Below, in pieces: positions 1 through 8,651 of a stretch of DNA of 64,000 bases. Every line of letters starts with the position of its first letter. The stretch's first letter is position 1. Origin of the DNA: Pseudomonadota bacterium (GTDB lineage Bacteria; Pseudomonadota; Gammaproteobacteria; Steroidobacterales; Steroidobacteraceae); the NCBI GenBank assembly GCA_023423935.1, contig JAFAEQ010000063.1:43048-107047 (forward strand). Reading direction: 5' to 3'. The position numbers and the translations under genes were made by a program. The notes under the pieces were generated by a model, which worked only from the letters and a program-made list of their open reading frames with translations, was not told the DNA's origin and searched no databases.

Positions 1-39
1 GCATCATTCAGCTTGATTTGGGCGAGAGGGCTTGGGGGT

Positions 40-252
40 ATGCACGCCAAAAACGACTCCCGCACGGAGGCCGCCATCTACTGGTCGGCCGTCAGCCTGA
101 TCGTTTGCGAAGGCCTGCCGATCGACAAGGCGGCCGAGCATCTCGGCGTCGCCGGCCACGAGCTTCGCGAAATCCTCCATCGGCGCCAGACCCTTCGCTT
201 GCTCGACGAGTCCTCCCGCGAAGCGACGGTCATTCCCTTCCACCGCCATTAA
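40..252 (+). CDS. Small hypothetical protein (70 aa)
   Basis: I do not recognise the family. The ATG at 40 follows a G-rich stretch (GGGGG, 34-38) that could act as a ribosome binding site; an in-frame TTG lies upstream at 13. The protein is soluble, with no signal peptide, and its middle (about residues 24-45, with KAAEHLGVAGHELREIL) has the look of a short helix-turn-helix: two helices separated by a glycine turn. It may be a small DNA-binding protein, but this is inference from pattern only. The window begins 39 bases upstream, so its operon context is unknown. Confidence 0.5.
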   Translation: MHAKNDSRTEAAIYWSAVSLIVCEGLPIDKAAEHLGVAGHELREILHRRQTLRLLDESSREATVIPFHRH

Positions 253-480
253 CTTTCGTTTGCCCCGGGCCGACGCAATTGCGAGTCATTCTCGATTGCG
301 AATAGAATGCGTTTGCCTGGGAACCGCGGCGCCGTGGCGCCCGCAGCCTCCAGCTCGATTCTCAAGCCGCCCTTCGACTGATCGTCGCGGCTGACAACCA
401 CCCAGCGCCGGCATAGGCGCGGATTCACGCGGTTCCTGCAGCGAAGCTGCGACCGCACAGACCGACCACATCGGACCGAC

Positions 481-1704
481 ATGCCCTCACCTTCGCGCAT
501 CGCATCGGCGGCGATCGTCCTGCTCATATATATGTTCGCCAGCGGCTGTAGCCGCCAGCCACCGGACGACCCGCGGCGACCCGTCGTGGCGGCATACGGA
601 GATCTGGTACTGGCCACCTACGAAGACACGCTTGCTGCCACCCAGGCCCTGGACAGGGCAGTCGACGAGCTGATCGCGCATCCCAGCGAGCAGACGCTCG
701 AAGAGGCACGCAAGCGATGGCGCGAAGCACGCGTTCCTTACGGCTACTCCGAAGCATTTCGCTTCTACGCCGGACCGATCGACGGTGCGGACGGTCCCGA
801 GCCGCAGATCAATGGCTGGCCGCTGGATGAGAATCACATCGATGCCGTGCAGCTCGACAGTTACAACGCAGCGCCGGGGCTCAACATCATCGGCGATGCC
901 AAGAGCTTTCCTGAAATCACGCCCGAGCTGATCGCCGCGCAGAACGAGGCCGGCGGCGAAAAGAACATTGCGAGCGGCTGGCATGCGATCGAGTTTCTGC
1001 TGTGGGGCCAGGATCGCAACGATCCTCCCGACGCCGCAGGTCAGCGGCCGTTCACCGATTTCGTCGCGAAAGGCGATCCCGCGACCGACATCAATGCGCG
1101 GCGCGGTCAGTACCTGAAAGCTGCGACCGCCCTGTTGATCAGCGATCTGGAGAAAGTGATCGCCGCATGGCAGCCTGCTGCCGACGCAAGCAGCCCCACG
1201 TATCGCAGCAAGCTCGTCGGCGGCGACGTCTACACAGGCTTGAAGCGCATGCTCACAGGCATGGCGGCGCTGTCGGAAGTCGAAATGGCGGGCGAGCGTA
1301 TGAGCGTGCCGCTGTTGTCGGGCGACCAGGAAGAAGAGCAGTCGTGCTTCAGCGATACGACAGCCGAGGATCTGCGGGCCAACGCAGCAGGGATCGAGCA
1401 CGTCTACTACGGACGATACACGCGCCCCGACGGCAGCGTCGTGAGCGGCCCGAGTCTTGCTGATCTCGTGAAGCAAGCCGATCCGCGAGTGGCCGAGGAA
1501 ATGGACATACGACTCGCACGCACGCGCGAAGCGCTCGCCGCGATCCGCTCGCCGTTCGATCGCGAGATCCAACCCGACAACAAGGAAGGTCAGGCGCGGG
1601 TGCAGGCCGCCATCGATGCGCTGCGTGCTCAGTCGTTGTCGATCGGACGCGCTGCCAACTCGCTGAAGATCTTCCTGTCGGACCTGCAGGGACTCGGCGA
1701 CTGA
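481..1704 (+). CDS. Imelysin-family (peptidase M75-like) lipoprotein
   Basis: 407 aa. The N-terminus is a lipoprotein signal: hydrophobic core followed by FASGC, with Cys23 as the likely lipidated residue. The body is an imelysin domain with the family's GxHxxE-type motif at about residues 165-178 (SGWHAIEFLLWGQD). Imelysins (IrpA, EfeO-like) are periplasmic or membrane-anchored iron-binding/iron-regulated proteins; proteolysis by this family is doubtful. It starts a run of three co-directional genes with a di-haem oxidoreductase (next start 1 base after this stop) and a DUF1513 protein, an arrangement typical of iron-acquisition loci. Many such loci have two imelysin genes; only one is present here. 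The iron role is inferred from family and context. Confidence 0.9.
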   Translation: MPSPSRIASAAIVLLIYMFASGCSRQPPDDPRRPVVAAYGDLVLATYEDTLAATQALDRAVDELIAHPSEQTLEEARKRWREARVPYGYSEAFRFYAGPIDGADGPEPQINGWPLDENHIDAVQLDSYNAAPGLNIIGDAKSFPEITPELIAAQNEAGGEKNIASGWHAIEFLLWGQDRNDPPDAAGQRPFTDFVAKGDPATDINARRGQYLKAATALLISDLEKVIAAWQPAADASSPTYRSKLVGGDVYTGLKRMLTGMAALSEVEMAGERMSVPLLSGDQEEEQSCFSDTTAEDLRANAAGIEHVYYGRYTRPDGSVVSGPSLADLVKQADPRVAEEMDIRLARTREALAAIRSPFDREIQPDNKEGQARVQAAIDALRAQSLSIGRAANSLKIFLSDLQGLGD

Positions 1705-1705
1705 C

Positions 1706-3127
1706 GTGCGTACGGTTCCAGACCTTTCGTTACGCTCATCCTCGCGGCGACTCATTGCGGCGAGTGCACTTGCGATCGCCCTGTGCGGCTGCGCTCAACG
1801 CGGCCCCGACACTTCTGCCCTGCTCGATGAGAATTCGGGTGGCTCGACGACGGTCAGGAATACGACTCACAAAGCCTTTGCCCAGCCTGCAGCGAATCTG
1901 GGTGTGCAGGATCGAGCGCGATTCTTCATCGGCAATGCGTTCTTCAACAGCCCCTGGGTCGTCGCCCCCGCAACTGCGACCGCGCGCGACGGTCTGGGAC
2001 CGTTGTTCAATGCGCGCAGCTGCGATGCGTGCCACAACAACGACGGCCGCGGTCGCCCCCCGGAGCAGGAAGGCGAACGTCCAGTGTCACTCGTCATTCA
2101 ATTCGCGACGCCCACGCCTGGCGAGAACAACTCGCCGGGCGACGATCCGCACTACGGCTCCAATCTGAATCCATTCGCGATCGGCGGCGTGCCGGCAGAA
2201 GGAACGGTGCGGATCAAACAGCGCGAGATTGCAGGCGAGTTCGCTGACGGCGAGCGTTACACGCTGCTCGCTCCCGAGTACGTTTTCGAAGAGCTGGCCT
2301 ACGGCGAGCTCGCCAGCGACACACAGTTCTCACCGCGGGTGGCACCTGCTGTCTTCGGATCAGGTTTGCTCGAAGCCGTACCCGAATCCCAGATCCTCGA
2401 ACGCAACGATCCTGACGACAAGGATGGCGATGGCATCTCCGGGCGTCCCAACTATGTCTGGGATCATCTGCATTCGCGCCAGGTGATCGGTCGACTCGGC
2501 TGGAAGGCCAATCAGCCCGACATCGCACATCAGACTGCAGGCGCATTTTCGAGCGAGATCGGCATGACGACCTCGTTGCGTCCCGAGCAGAACTGCACCC
2601 CGGTGCAGAAAGCCTGCCTCGCCGCACCCGATGGCGGCTCGCCCGAAATCAGCGACGAGATCTTCAAGCATGTCGTCGACTATCAGCAGATGCTCGCGGT
2701 ACCGGCGCGTCGCAATCTCGATGACGAGAAGGTTCGACGCGGCGCTGAGCTTTTTCTCAGCGCAGGTTGCGAGTCCTGTCATCGCGCGACCTTCACCACC
2801 GGGAACGTGCCCGATCGACCCTGGCTCACTGAGCAGACCATCCATCCATTCACGGACCTGCTGCTGCACGACATGGGGCCGGGCTTGGCCGATGGACGTG
2901 CAGACTTTCAAGCGACGGGAAGCGAATGGCGCACGCAGCCCCTGTGGGGTATCGGTCTGCAGGAGACGGTCAACGGACACACGCGCCTTCTGCACGACGG
3001 GCGAGCGCGCAACGTCACCGAAGCGATCCTCTGGCATGGCGGCGAAGCCGAACGCTCGCAGAAAGCTTTCCTGTCGATGTCGGCCGAGGAGCGTGCAGCC
3101 CTGTTGGCGTTCATCAACTCCCTCTGA
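1706..3127 (+). CDS. Di-haem oxidoreductase (DHOR/DUF1111) lipoprotein
   Basis: 473 aa from a GTG start that lies one base after the imelysin stop, so translation is probably coupled. A lipoprotein signal ends in LCGC (Cys29 likely lipidated). Two c-type haem sites are visible: SCDACH at about residues 104-109 and GCESCH at about 353-358, the second in a C-terminal cytochrome c-like domain. This is the di-haem, so-called thiol oxidoreductase family (DUF1111) that is found with imelysin genes and is thought to take part in iron redox chemistry in the periplasm. The exact electron donor and acceptor are unknown. Confidence 0.9.
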   Translation: MRTVPDLSLRSSSRRLIAASALAIALCGCAQRGPDTSALLDENSGGSTTVRNTTHKAFAQPAANLGVQDRARFFIGNAFFNSPWVVAPATATARDGLGPLFNARSCDACHNNDGRGRPPEQEGERPVSLVIQFATPTPGENNSPGDDPHYGSNLNPFAIGGVPAEGTVRIKQREIAGEFADGERYTLLAPEYVFEELAYGELASDTQFSPRVAPAVFGSGLLEAVPESQILERNDPDDKDGDGISGRPNYVWDHLHSRQVIGRLGWKANQPDIAHQTAGAFSSEIGMTTSLRPEQNCTPVQKACLAAPDGGSPEISDEIFKHVVDYQQMLAVPARRNLDDEKVRRGAELFLSAGCESCHRATFTTGNVPDRPWLTEQTIHPFTDLLLHDMGPGLADGRADFQATGSEWRTQPLWGIGLQETVNGHTRLLHDGRARNVTEAILWHGGEAERSQKAFLSMSAEERAALLAFINSL

Positions 3128-3230
3128 ACATGGTCGTAGCCACCCAAGGACTTCGTCACAGCCATAACGCCGAGAGCTGCCTGCTTTCGGCCGCTCGGTC
3201 CGGGTGGTTACACCTTGGATTGTCATTGCC

Positions 3231-4337
3231 ATGATCAAAAGCAGACGTCAGTTTCTGATCGGATCTGCCCTCGTTCTGGGTAGCGCAGCGGCCGGCTTCA
3301 CTTTCACCCGAAGCGACCGTCGTCACGGCACGTTGCTATCGGCATTCGAAGATGCAGCCGGCGACCAATATGTAGGCGGGCTGTCGCTCGATTCGCGGGA
3401 GGCATTCGGGGCCAAGGTGCCGATGCGCGCACACGGCTGCGCCCTCGATCCGCGCGATCCGCAGCGGGTGCTCTTCTTTGCTCGTCGTCCCGGCACGCTC
3501 GCGTATGAGCTGCGCAGAGATTCGATGCAGGTTCGCACCGTGTTCGAAACACCCGCCGGGCGTCATCTCGCCGGTCACGGGTTGTTCTCGCCCGACGGCT
3601 CGCTCCTCTACACACCCGAACATGATTACGAACGGGCGCGGGGAGTGCTGGCGGTGCGCGACACCAAAGATTTCCGCATCGTCGATGAGATCGACACCCG
3701 CGGGATTGATCCGCACGAAGCACAGTGGCTGCAGCCGGGGCGGGATCTGCTCGTGGCGAACGGCGGCATCATGACGCACCCGCGCAGCTTTCGTCGCAAG
3801 CTCAACATTCCGACGATGGATCCATCGCTCTGCGTGATCGATGCGCACTCCGGCGAATGCAAGGAGCAATGGCGCCTGCCAGATCATCTGCTGAGCATCC
3901 GTCATCTCGCCGTCGCGAGCAGCGGAGCCGTCATCGGATTGCAGTACGAAGGCGAGCCAGACGATGCACCCGGCATCGTCGCACTGTATTCGCCAGGCAC
4001 GGGATTGAAGCTCCTCGAAGCGCCGGCCGAACAGCGCGCGCACTTTCATGGCTATGTGGCAAGCGTTGCGATCAGCGAACCGCAGAATCTGATCGCAGCC
4101 GCTTGTCCGTTCGGTAACGGCGTCGCCTGCTGGTCGCTCGATGACGGGCGTTTCGCAGGCTTCGTGCAGGCTGCCGAGAGCTACGGCGTGTCGCGACTTG
4201 CCGACGGTACGCTCGTGACTTCGCAACGCGACGGCACGGCGTTCGTCATCGACAAAACGCCACTGCGTTCACAGTTTCTGCAACTCGACAGCAAAATTAT
4301 TCTGCGCTGGGACGATCACTGGGTCGCGACGACATAA
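3231..4337 (+). CDS. DUF1513 domain-containing protein
   Basis: 368 aa. I place the start at the ATG at 3231; a GTG 27 bases upstream only adds an unlikely hydrophobic leader. The N-terminus has a Tat-like or Sec signal (SRRQFL then a hydrophobic alanine-rich stretch), so the protein is probably periplasmic. The rest has the repeating short beta-strand character of a beta-propeller, as expected for DUF1513, a family regularly found directly after imelysin and di-haem oxidoreductase genes. Its molecular function is not known; context points to periplasmic iron handling. It is third in the operon starting at 481, after a gap of about 100 bases. Confidence 0.87.
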   Translation: MIKSRRQFLIGSALVLGSAAAGFTFTRSDRRHGTLLSAFEDAAGDQYVGGLSLDSREAFGAKVPMRAHGCALDPRDPQRVLFFARRPGTLAYELRRDSMQVRTVFETPAGRHLAGHGLFSPDGSLLYTPEHDYERARGVLAVRDTKDFRIVDEIDTRGIDPHEAQWLQPGRDLLVANGGIMTHPRSFRRKLNIPTMDPSLCVIDAHSGECKEQWRLPDHLLSIRHLAVASSGAVIGLQYEGEPDDAPGIVALYSPGTGLKLLEAPAEQRAHFHGYVASVAISEPQNLIAAACPFGNGVACWSLDDGRFAGFVQAAESYGVSRLADGTLVTSQRDGTAFVIDKTPLRSQFLQLDSKIILRWDDHWVATT

Positions 4338-4379
4338 CACGCCATGCATAATCACTTCAGCCACAGCGGAGGGCTGACC

Positions 4380-5222
4380 GTGATTCATGCATCGATTCGT
4401 GTTGGCCGTGCACTGTTCGCGCTTGCCGGATGCGCCGCCTGCTCCATGGCGAATAGCGCGACTCCCGCCTGGATGTCGCCGGAGCCGAGACCCCGAGTCA
4501 TCGAAGACACGTTGCGTGTCGAAGTGAACCTGTTATCGGCCTCGGTCGATACGAAGCTCCGCATCGATCAGAGCCTCACGATTCCAGGCACACAGATCGA
4601 CGCCGAGAACGATCTCGGTCTGGAAGATTCCGAGCTCTTGCCTCAGGCGGAGATCACGTTGCTGCCTGGCGAACATCATCTGGTACGCCTGAGCGGTTTC
4701 AGCACCCGACGCTCCGCGTCGCACATCATCGACAAGCAGATCGTTTTCGACGATGAGGTCTACCGGGCCAACGAACGTGTCGACAGCGAGCTGAACCTGC
4801 AGATGTTCGGCCTCACCTACGGCTATCGTTTCATCGTGCACGATCGCGGCGAGCTGACCGCCACGCTCGGCATTCAGATCGCCGATGTGGACGCCAATGC
4901 AGTCGTCCGCAGCCGCGTGATCCGCGATGCCGAGAGCGCAGTCGCTCCTTTACCGCTCGCAGGTCTCGAGGGACGCTTCGATCTTTCGTCGCGATGGTCG
5001 GTGGAAGGCCGCCTCCAGTATCTGAGCGCGGACATCGACGATGTCGACGGCTCGATCACGGATGCCCGCATCGCGCTGACGTGGCGCGCGAGTCCCCATC
5101 TGGTCTTTGGCCTGGGGTATCGCAGCTTCGAGATCGAAGTAGATTCGCGCGACGAGGACGATCCCGGGTTCGTGAACCTCAAGATGTCGGGCCCGCTGCT
5201 GTTCGGCCGCGCGAGTCTCTGA
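4380..5222 (+). CDS. Putative outer-membrane beta-barrel protein
   Basis: About 280 aa from the GTG at 4380, chosen because GGAGG sits 8 bases upstream; an ATG at 4344 in the same frame has no such site. A signal peptide (ALFALAGCAACSMANSA) precedes a mature chain made of alternating hydrophobic and polar residues, with many short strands separated by charged turns, and a C-terminal segment ending in a strand-like pattern. This is the usual look of an 8- to 12-stranded outer-membrane barrel. I cannot name the family. It begins about 40 bases after DUF1513, so it may be the outer-membrane partner of the iron operon, but that is only inferred from position. Confidence 0.65.
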   Translation: MIHASIRVGRALFALAGCAACSMANSATPAWMSPEPRPRVIEDTLRVEVNLLSASVDTKLRIDQSLTIPGTQIDAENDLGLEDSELLPQAEITLLPGEHHLVRLSGFSTRRSASHIIDKQIVFDDEVYRANERVDSELNLQMFGLTYGYRFIVHDRGELTATLGIQIADVDANAVVRSRVIRDAESAVAPLPLAGLEGRFDLSSRWSVEGRLQYLSADIDDVDGSITDARIALTWRASPHLVFGLGYRSFEIEVDSRDEDDPGFVNLKMSGPLLFGRASL

Positions 5223-5227
5223 GCTGA

Positions 5228-6283
5228 TCACCGCTCGCCGGAAGCGCGAGCATTCGCAAACGCCTGGCGCGAGGTAAACCGCCGAGCAGCAAAGCCGATC
5301 CATGTCGGCGGCGATCCCAACGGCGACTTCGATTCATGCATGCGCGTGCGCGGACCTCGCAGCGTCTGCGACGGCGAGACGCCGTACAGTGCCCGATAGT
5401 TGCGCGCGAACAGGCTGAAATCCCACACTCCGAAGCGCGCCGCGATCCCGGTCACGGTGCCGCTGATAGGATCCGCGCGCAGCAGTGCACTGCGAATTTC
5501 ACGCAACTGCCGCACCTTCAGCAGGCGCATGGGACCGACACCAAAGTACTCCTGAAAGATATTGCGCAGCGTGCGTTCGCTCACTTGAGCAGCTGCACAC
5601 AGATCCTGCACGAACAAGGTCTGGCTCTCGTTGGCATCGATCAGTTCCAGACACCGCGCGATGACTTCCGTGCGCGACACCTGCGGCCTTCCAATGCGTT
5701 TCTCAACGATGGGCGCTGCGTGCTCGAGCGCCTCCTTGAGCGCGTTCAGAACCTCCTCGGTACTGACCGCACTTGCATGGCCTCCGACGAGCACGGGACG
5801 ACTGTCGTCGCAATGCCGCAGCACGACTTCCTGCGCGCGCTTGAGGAACGGCTCCTGGACGCGAATGCGCGTCGCACCGAGGCCTTGCTCGAGTATCAGA
5901 TGCGTCAATTCGCCGAGTGACCCGTCGGTCAACATGCTTTCATCGAAAGCCACGTTGAGCCAGCGACTGAGCCTTGGCGAGGACACAGTGAACGGTTGTC
6001 GGCCGCGGACCAGCAGCACAGCACCCGCATCGAGTCGATGACCATCGACGCGCAGATCGCGCGGGTCGGTCATCGGAATCCATAGACTCGCGTGTCCTTC
6101 AGTGCCATCGCCTGCGAATGTTGCTGCACCGCCGATCTGCAATTGCTGCAGTACGAGCGATCCGAGATTCACACGCTCGATCCACCATTCGCCGGTCGCA
6201 CGTGCCGTGGGCACGAATCGACCGTCGACTCCCTGAAGGCCATCGGCGAAATCATCAAAGTCCTGATAAACGTGACGTGCCAT
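5228..6283 (-). CDS. AraC-family transcriptional regulator
   Basis: 351 aa. The C-terminal third (about residues 220-325) is an AraC/XylS double helix-turn-helix domain: the segment LCAAAQVSERTLRNIFQEYFGVGP is the first HTH and GIAARFGVWDFSLFARNYRALYGVSPS the second. The N-terminal part is a cupin-like sensor of the type found in EutR/OruR-like regulators, ligand unknown. AGGAGG lies upstream of the ATG. The gene converges on the barrel-protein gene with only five bases between stops, so they do not share a promoter. Target genes cannot be told from this window. Confidence 0.9.
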   Translation of the reverse strand: MARHVYQDFDDFADGLQGVDGRFVPTARATGEWWIERVNLGSLVLQQLQIGGAATFAGDGTEGHASLWIPMTDPRDLRVDGHRLDAGAVLLVRGRQPFTVSSPRLSRWLNVAFDESMLTDGSLGELTHLILEQGLGATRIRVQEPFLKRAQEVVLRHCDDSRPVLVGGHASAVSTEEVLNALKEALEHAAPIVEKRIGRPQVSRTEVIARCLELIDANESQTLFVQDLCAAAQVSERTLRNIFQEYFGVGPMRLLKVRQLREIRSALLRADPISGTVTGIAARFGVWDFSLFARNYRALYGVSPSQTLRGPRTRMHESKSPLGSPPTWIGFAARRFTSRQAFANARASGER

Positions 6284-6392
6284 CGTTGCCAGCTCCTCCT
6301 TGCCGCAGAAAAGGCGACACTACCGGCTGACTTTACTTATGGCGATACGCATTTTGTGCCGAAACTTGTCGCGTTCTACTGTCATTGCGACA

Positions 6393-6860
6393 TCAACTAC
6401 CTTCGCGTGACGTGCGCCTGCGCGCATACAAGGCCAGAATCATCACCGCAACGACGAGCAGATTCGCGAGAAAAGTCGCGAGACGAAGTGCAGTGATTCC
6501 TCGCGTGAGCTCGTAGATTTCAAAGGGCAGATAGATGCCGCCGCTGATCACTGCGAGCCACTCGGCCCACGCACGTCCGCGCCACAATCCGAACGCTTCG
6601 ACGAAGCGCAACAGCGCGTATGCCATTGCAGCGAGCGCAAGCCATTGCAGATGCGCATTGCCCAGGTGCTGCATAGCCTGGAGGAAAATATTCGGATGCT
6701 CCCGGGCTGGATTCAGATGCAGGTGTGGCATCAACTCCTCCGCCACCTGCTGCACCCCGCGACGCGCGACCGAAAGCAGACCGAAGCCTGCAACGACGAC
6801 GACCAGTCCTTTGAGCGCCTCGATGACCGCGACGATGCGGGATTGCGCTGCGGATTTCAT
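6393..6860 (-). CDS. DUF2127 domain-containing membrane protein
   Basis: 155 aa from the ATG at 6860; an in-frame GTG at 6914 would add 18 residues. Four hydrophobic segments are visible: one near the N-terminus (LKGLVVVVAGFGLL), two in the middle and one at the C-terminus (LANLLVVAVMILALYA), followed by a basic tail. The spacing and the Leu-Lys-Gly-rich first helix match the DUF2127 family of small inner-membrane proteins. Function is unknown. It lies upstream of, and in the opposite reading block to, the AraC gene (110-base gap) on the same strand and could be co-transcribed with the DUF3175 gene, which ends about 65 bases before it. Confidence 0.8.
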   Translation of the reverse strand: MKSAAQSRIVAVIEALKGLVVVVAGFGLLSVARRGVQQVAEELMPHLHLNPAREHPNIFLQAMQHLGNAHLQWLALAAMAYALLRFVEAFGLWRGRAWAEWLAVISGGIYLPFEIYELTRGITALRLATFLANLLVVAVMILALYARRRTSREGS

Positions 6861-6924
6861 TGCGTGCCAGCTCGTCGCAGACAGAGAAGATTGCGAGACG
6901 ATGCCATCGCTCACCTCGCGGCTG

Positions 6925-7371
6925 TTACTCCCGATCGTAGAGGCGCCGCAGCTCCCTTTTGGCGGACTCGAGCGTCTTGCGACGGGATGAAGGCAACTGT
7001 TCGCCAGCTCGATTGATGTAGAACGTCAGCATCGACATGGCCGAGCGATAGGGATCGGATTTCCGGCGATGACTGGCCTCGGCCGATTGCTTCAACGATC
7101 GCGCAATGCTCTTTGGATCCTTGCGGGTAAACACTCCCTCTTTGAGATCCAGCGCATCGCTGCCTTCCGTTACGCGTTGCGACCAGCGTCGCGTGGATGC
7201 CGGCCGTGTGCGCCGCGATGCTTTGGAATGCGTCGCGCCTGACCGGGCCGCGCCCGACCGGGTCCTTCCTGACCGGGCCGCGTCAGGCCGGGCCGCGTGA
7301 GGCCGGGCCGCGTCAGGCCGGGACTTCGCCCGCGACGCTTTGCGAGCCTGAGTACGTTTGCGTGTTGCCAT
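6925..7371 (-). CDS. DUF3175 domain-containing protein with Ala/Arg-rich repeat tail
   Basis: 148 aa. The ATG at 7371 has AGGAGG five bases upstream, which decides the start. The C-terminal about 85 residues, from WSQRVTEGSDALDLKEGVF to the end, match the DUF3175 family of small basic proteins. The N-terminal about 60 residues are low complexity, very rich in Ala, Arg, Pro and Ser, with near-repeats of AARP/AARS; in DNA this is a short GC-rich tandem repeat at about 7240-7320. The tail resembles the basic tails of histone H1-like bacterial proteins and might bind nucleic acid, but no function is established. Confidence 0.82.
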   Translation of the reverse strand: MATRKRTQARKASRAKSRPDAARPHAARPDAARSGRTRSGAARSGATHSKASRRTRPASTRRWSQRVTEGSDALDLKEGVFTRKDPKSIARSLKQSAEASHRRKSDPYRSAMSMLTFYINRAGEQLPSSRRKTLESAKRELRRLYDRE

Positions 7372-7530
7372 AGCCACCTCCTGTGGATTCTCAACGACGC
7401 ACGAACAGCTTTGGATTCATTGCGCGTACCCGATTCGCTCGAAAAGTATCCGCGAATACCGCAACGTTGCGGAACAACCTGCAGCAGTTGCGCTTTGCAC
7501 CTGCGTCGACAGTCAAAGGAGATGTCCGCT

Positions 7531-7761
7531 ATGGCACGTCGCTACAGCAAGAAAGCCTCATCGAAAGTGAAGAAGACCATGCATGAGCGCAAGGAAGGAA
7601 CACTGCGCAGCGGCCGCTCCGGCAAGAAAGTGAAGAGCCGCAAACAGGCCATCGCGATCGGCCTGTCTGAAGCCCGCCGCTCCGGCGCAAAAGTGCCAAA
7701 GAAGAAATCGAGCACCAAGAAAAAAAGCAGCAGCAAGCGCAAAAGCGCGAAGAAGAAATAA
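7531..7761 (+). CDS. DUF6496-type small lysine-rich protein
   Basis: 76 aa. AAGGAG at 7516-7521 is nine bases before the ATG at 7531; an ATG at 7522 abuts the ribosome binding site and is less likely. The N-terminal half (ARRYSKKASSKVKKTMHERKEGTL, then GKKVKSRKQAIAIGLSEARR) matches the small DUF6496 family found in many proteobacteria. The C-terminal 25 residues are almost only Lys and Ser, like a nucleic-acid-binding tail. It is divergent from the DUF3175 gene across 160 bases, so these two small basic proteins may share control. Function unknown. Confidence 0.8.
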   Translation: MARRYSKKASSKVKKTMHERKEGTLRSGRSGKKVKSRKQAIAIGLSEARRSGAKVPKKKSSTKKKSSSKRKSAKKK

Positions 7762-7770
7762 CACAGAGCG

Positions 7771-7882
7771 GCCGCAAAGACCGCAAAAAAGAAGGGCAAT
7801 CCGGGAGCTTTCAGTACGCCAACTGGCTCGACAAGACAGCGCCCGAATCCAGGCTCATGCTCTTTTGTGCGGTCTTTGCGGC
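7771..7882. repeat. Inverted-repeat element, GCCGCAAAGACCGCA family, copy 1
   Basis: Arms at 7771-7793 and 7861-7882 are near-perfect inverted repeats (core GCCGCAAAGACCGCA) separated by about 67 bases. The element fills the gap between the convergent genes DUF6496 and YadH-type permease. A second copy with the same arms is at 56337-56484. It could fold into a long stem and act as a bidirectional terminator. Confidence 0.75.
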
Positions 7883-7889
7883 AGTCCGA

Positions 7890-8651
7890 TCAGTTCTTGA
7901 GCCTGTAGCCCGTCTTGAACATCCAGGCGATGACGGCGATGCAGATGATCATGAACAGCAATGTCATGCCCAGGCTCAGCTCCACGCCGACGTCGGAGAT
8001 GCCGTAGAAGCTCCAGCGGAAGCCGCTGATCAGGTACACGACAGGGTTGAACAGCGTGATCTTCTGCCACACCGGCGGGAGCATGCTGATCGAGTAGAAG
8101 CTGCCTCCCAGGAACGCCAGCGGCGTGACCACCAGGATCGGGATCACCTGGAGCTTCTCCCAGCCTGTGGCCCACAGGCCGATGATGAAGCCGAACAGAC
8201 TGAAGGTGAGGGACGTCAGAATCAGAAAGCCCGCCATCCAGAACGGATGCTCGATGTGGAATGGGACAAACACGCGCGCGGTCGCGAGAATGATCAAGCC
8301 CAGCAGCACGGACTTGGTGGCCGCCGCACCGACATAGCCCGTGACGATCTCGACGAACGATACGGGCGCGGAAAGCACTTCGTAGATCGTGCCCGCAAAG
8401 CGCGGCATGTAGATGCCGAACGAAGCGTTCGAGATACTTTCTGTCAGGATCGACAGCATGATCAGGCCCGGCACGATGAAGGCACCGTAGCTCACACCGT
8501 CGACCTCGGCGATTCGCGAACCGATGGCGGCCCCGAACACGACGAAGTACAGGGAGGTCGAGATCACCGGCGAGGCGACGCTCTGCACGAGCGTGCGAAA
8601 CCAGCGCGAGAGTTCGAACGTGTAGATGGCGCGGATGGCGTAGGTGTTCAC
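7890..8651 (-). CDS. yadH: ABC-2 type transporter permease (YadH-like)
   Basis: 253 aa from a GTG at 8651 that overlaps the stop of the ATPase gene by four bases (GTGA), a standard coupled start; longer open frame upstream is only the shadow of the ATPase gene. Six hydrophobic segments fit an ABC-2 membrane domain, with the characteristic stretch [18 protein letters not shown] before the last part. Length and partner fit Escherichia coli YadH (256 aa). With the ATPase it forms an inner-membrane exporter; substrate unknown, though related systems export polysaccharides or drugs. Confidence 0.9.
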   Translation of the reverse strand: MNTYAIRAIYTFELSRWFRTLVQSVASPVISTSLYFVVFGAAIGSRIAEVDGVSYGAFIVPGLIMLSILTESISNASFGIYMPRFAGTIYEVLSAPVSFVEIVTGYVGAAATKSVLLGLIILATARVFVPFHIEHPFWMAGFLILTSLTFSLFGFIIGLWATGWEKLQVIPILVVTPLAFLGGSFYSISMLPPVWQKITLFNPVVYLISGFRWSFYGISDVGVELSLGMTLLFMIICIAVIAWMFKTGYRLKN

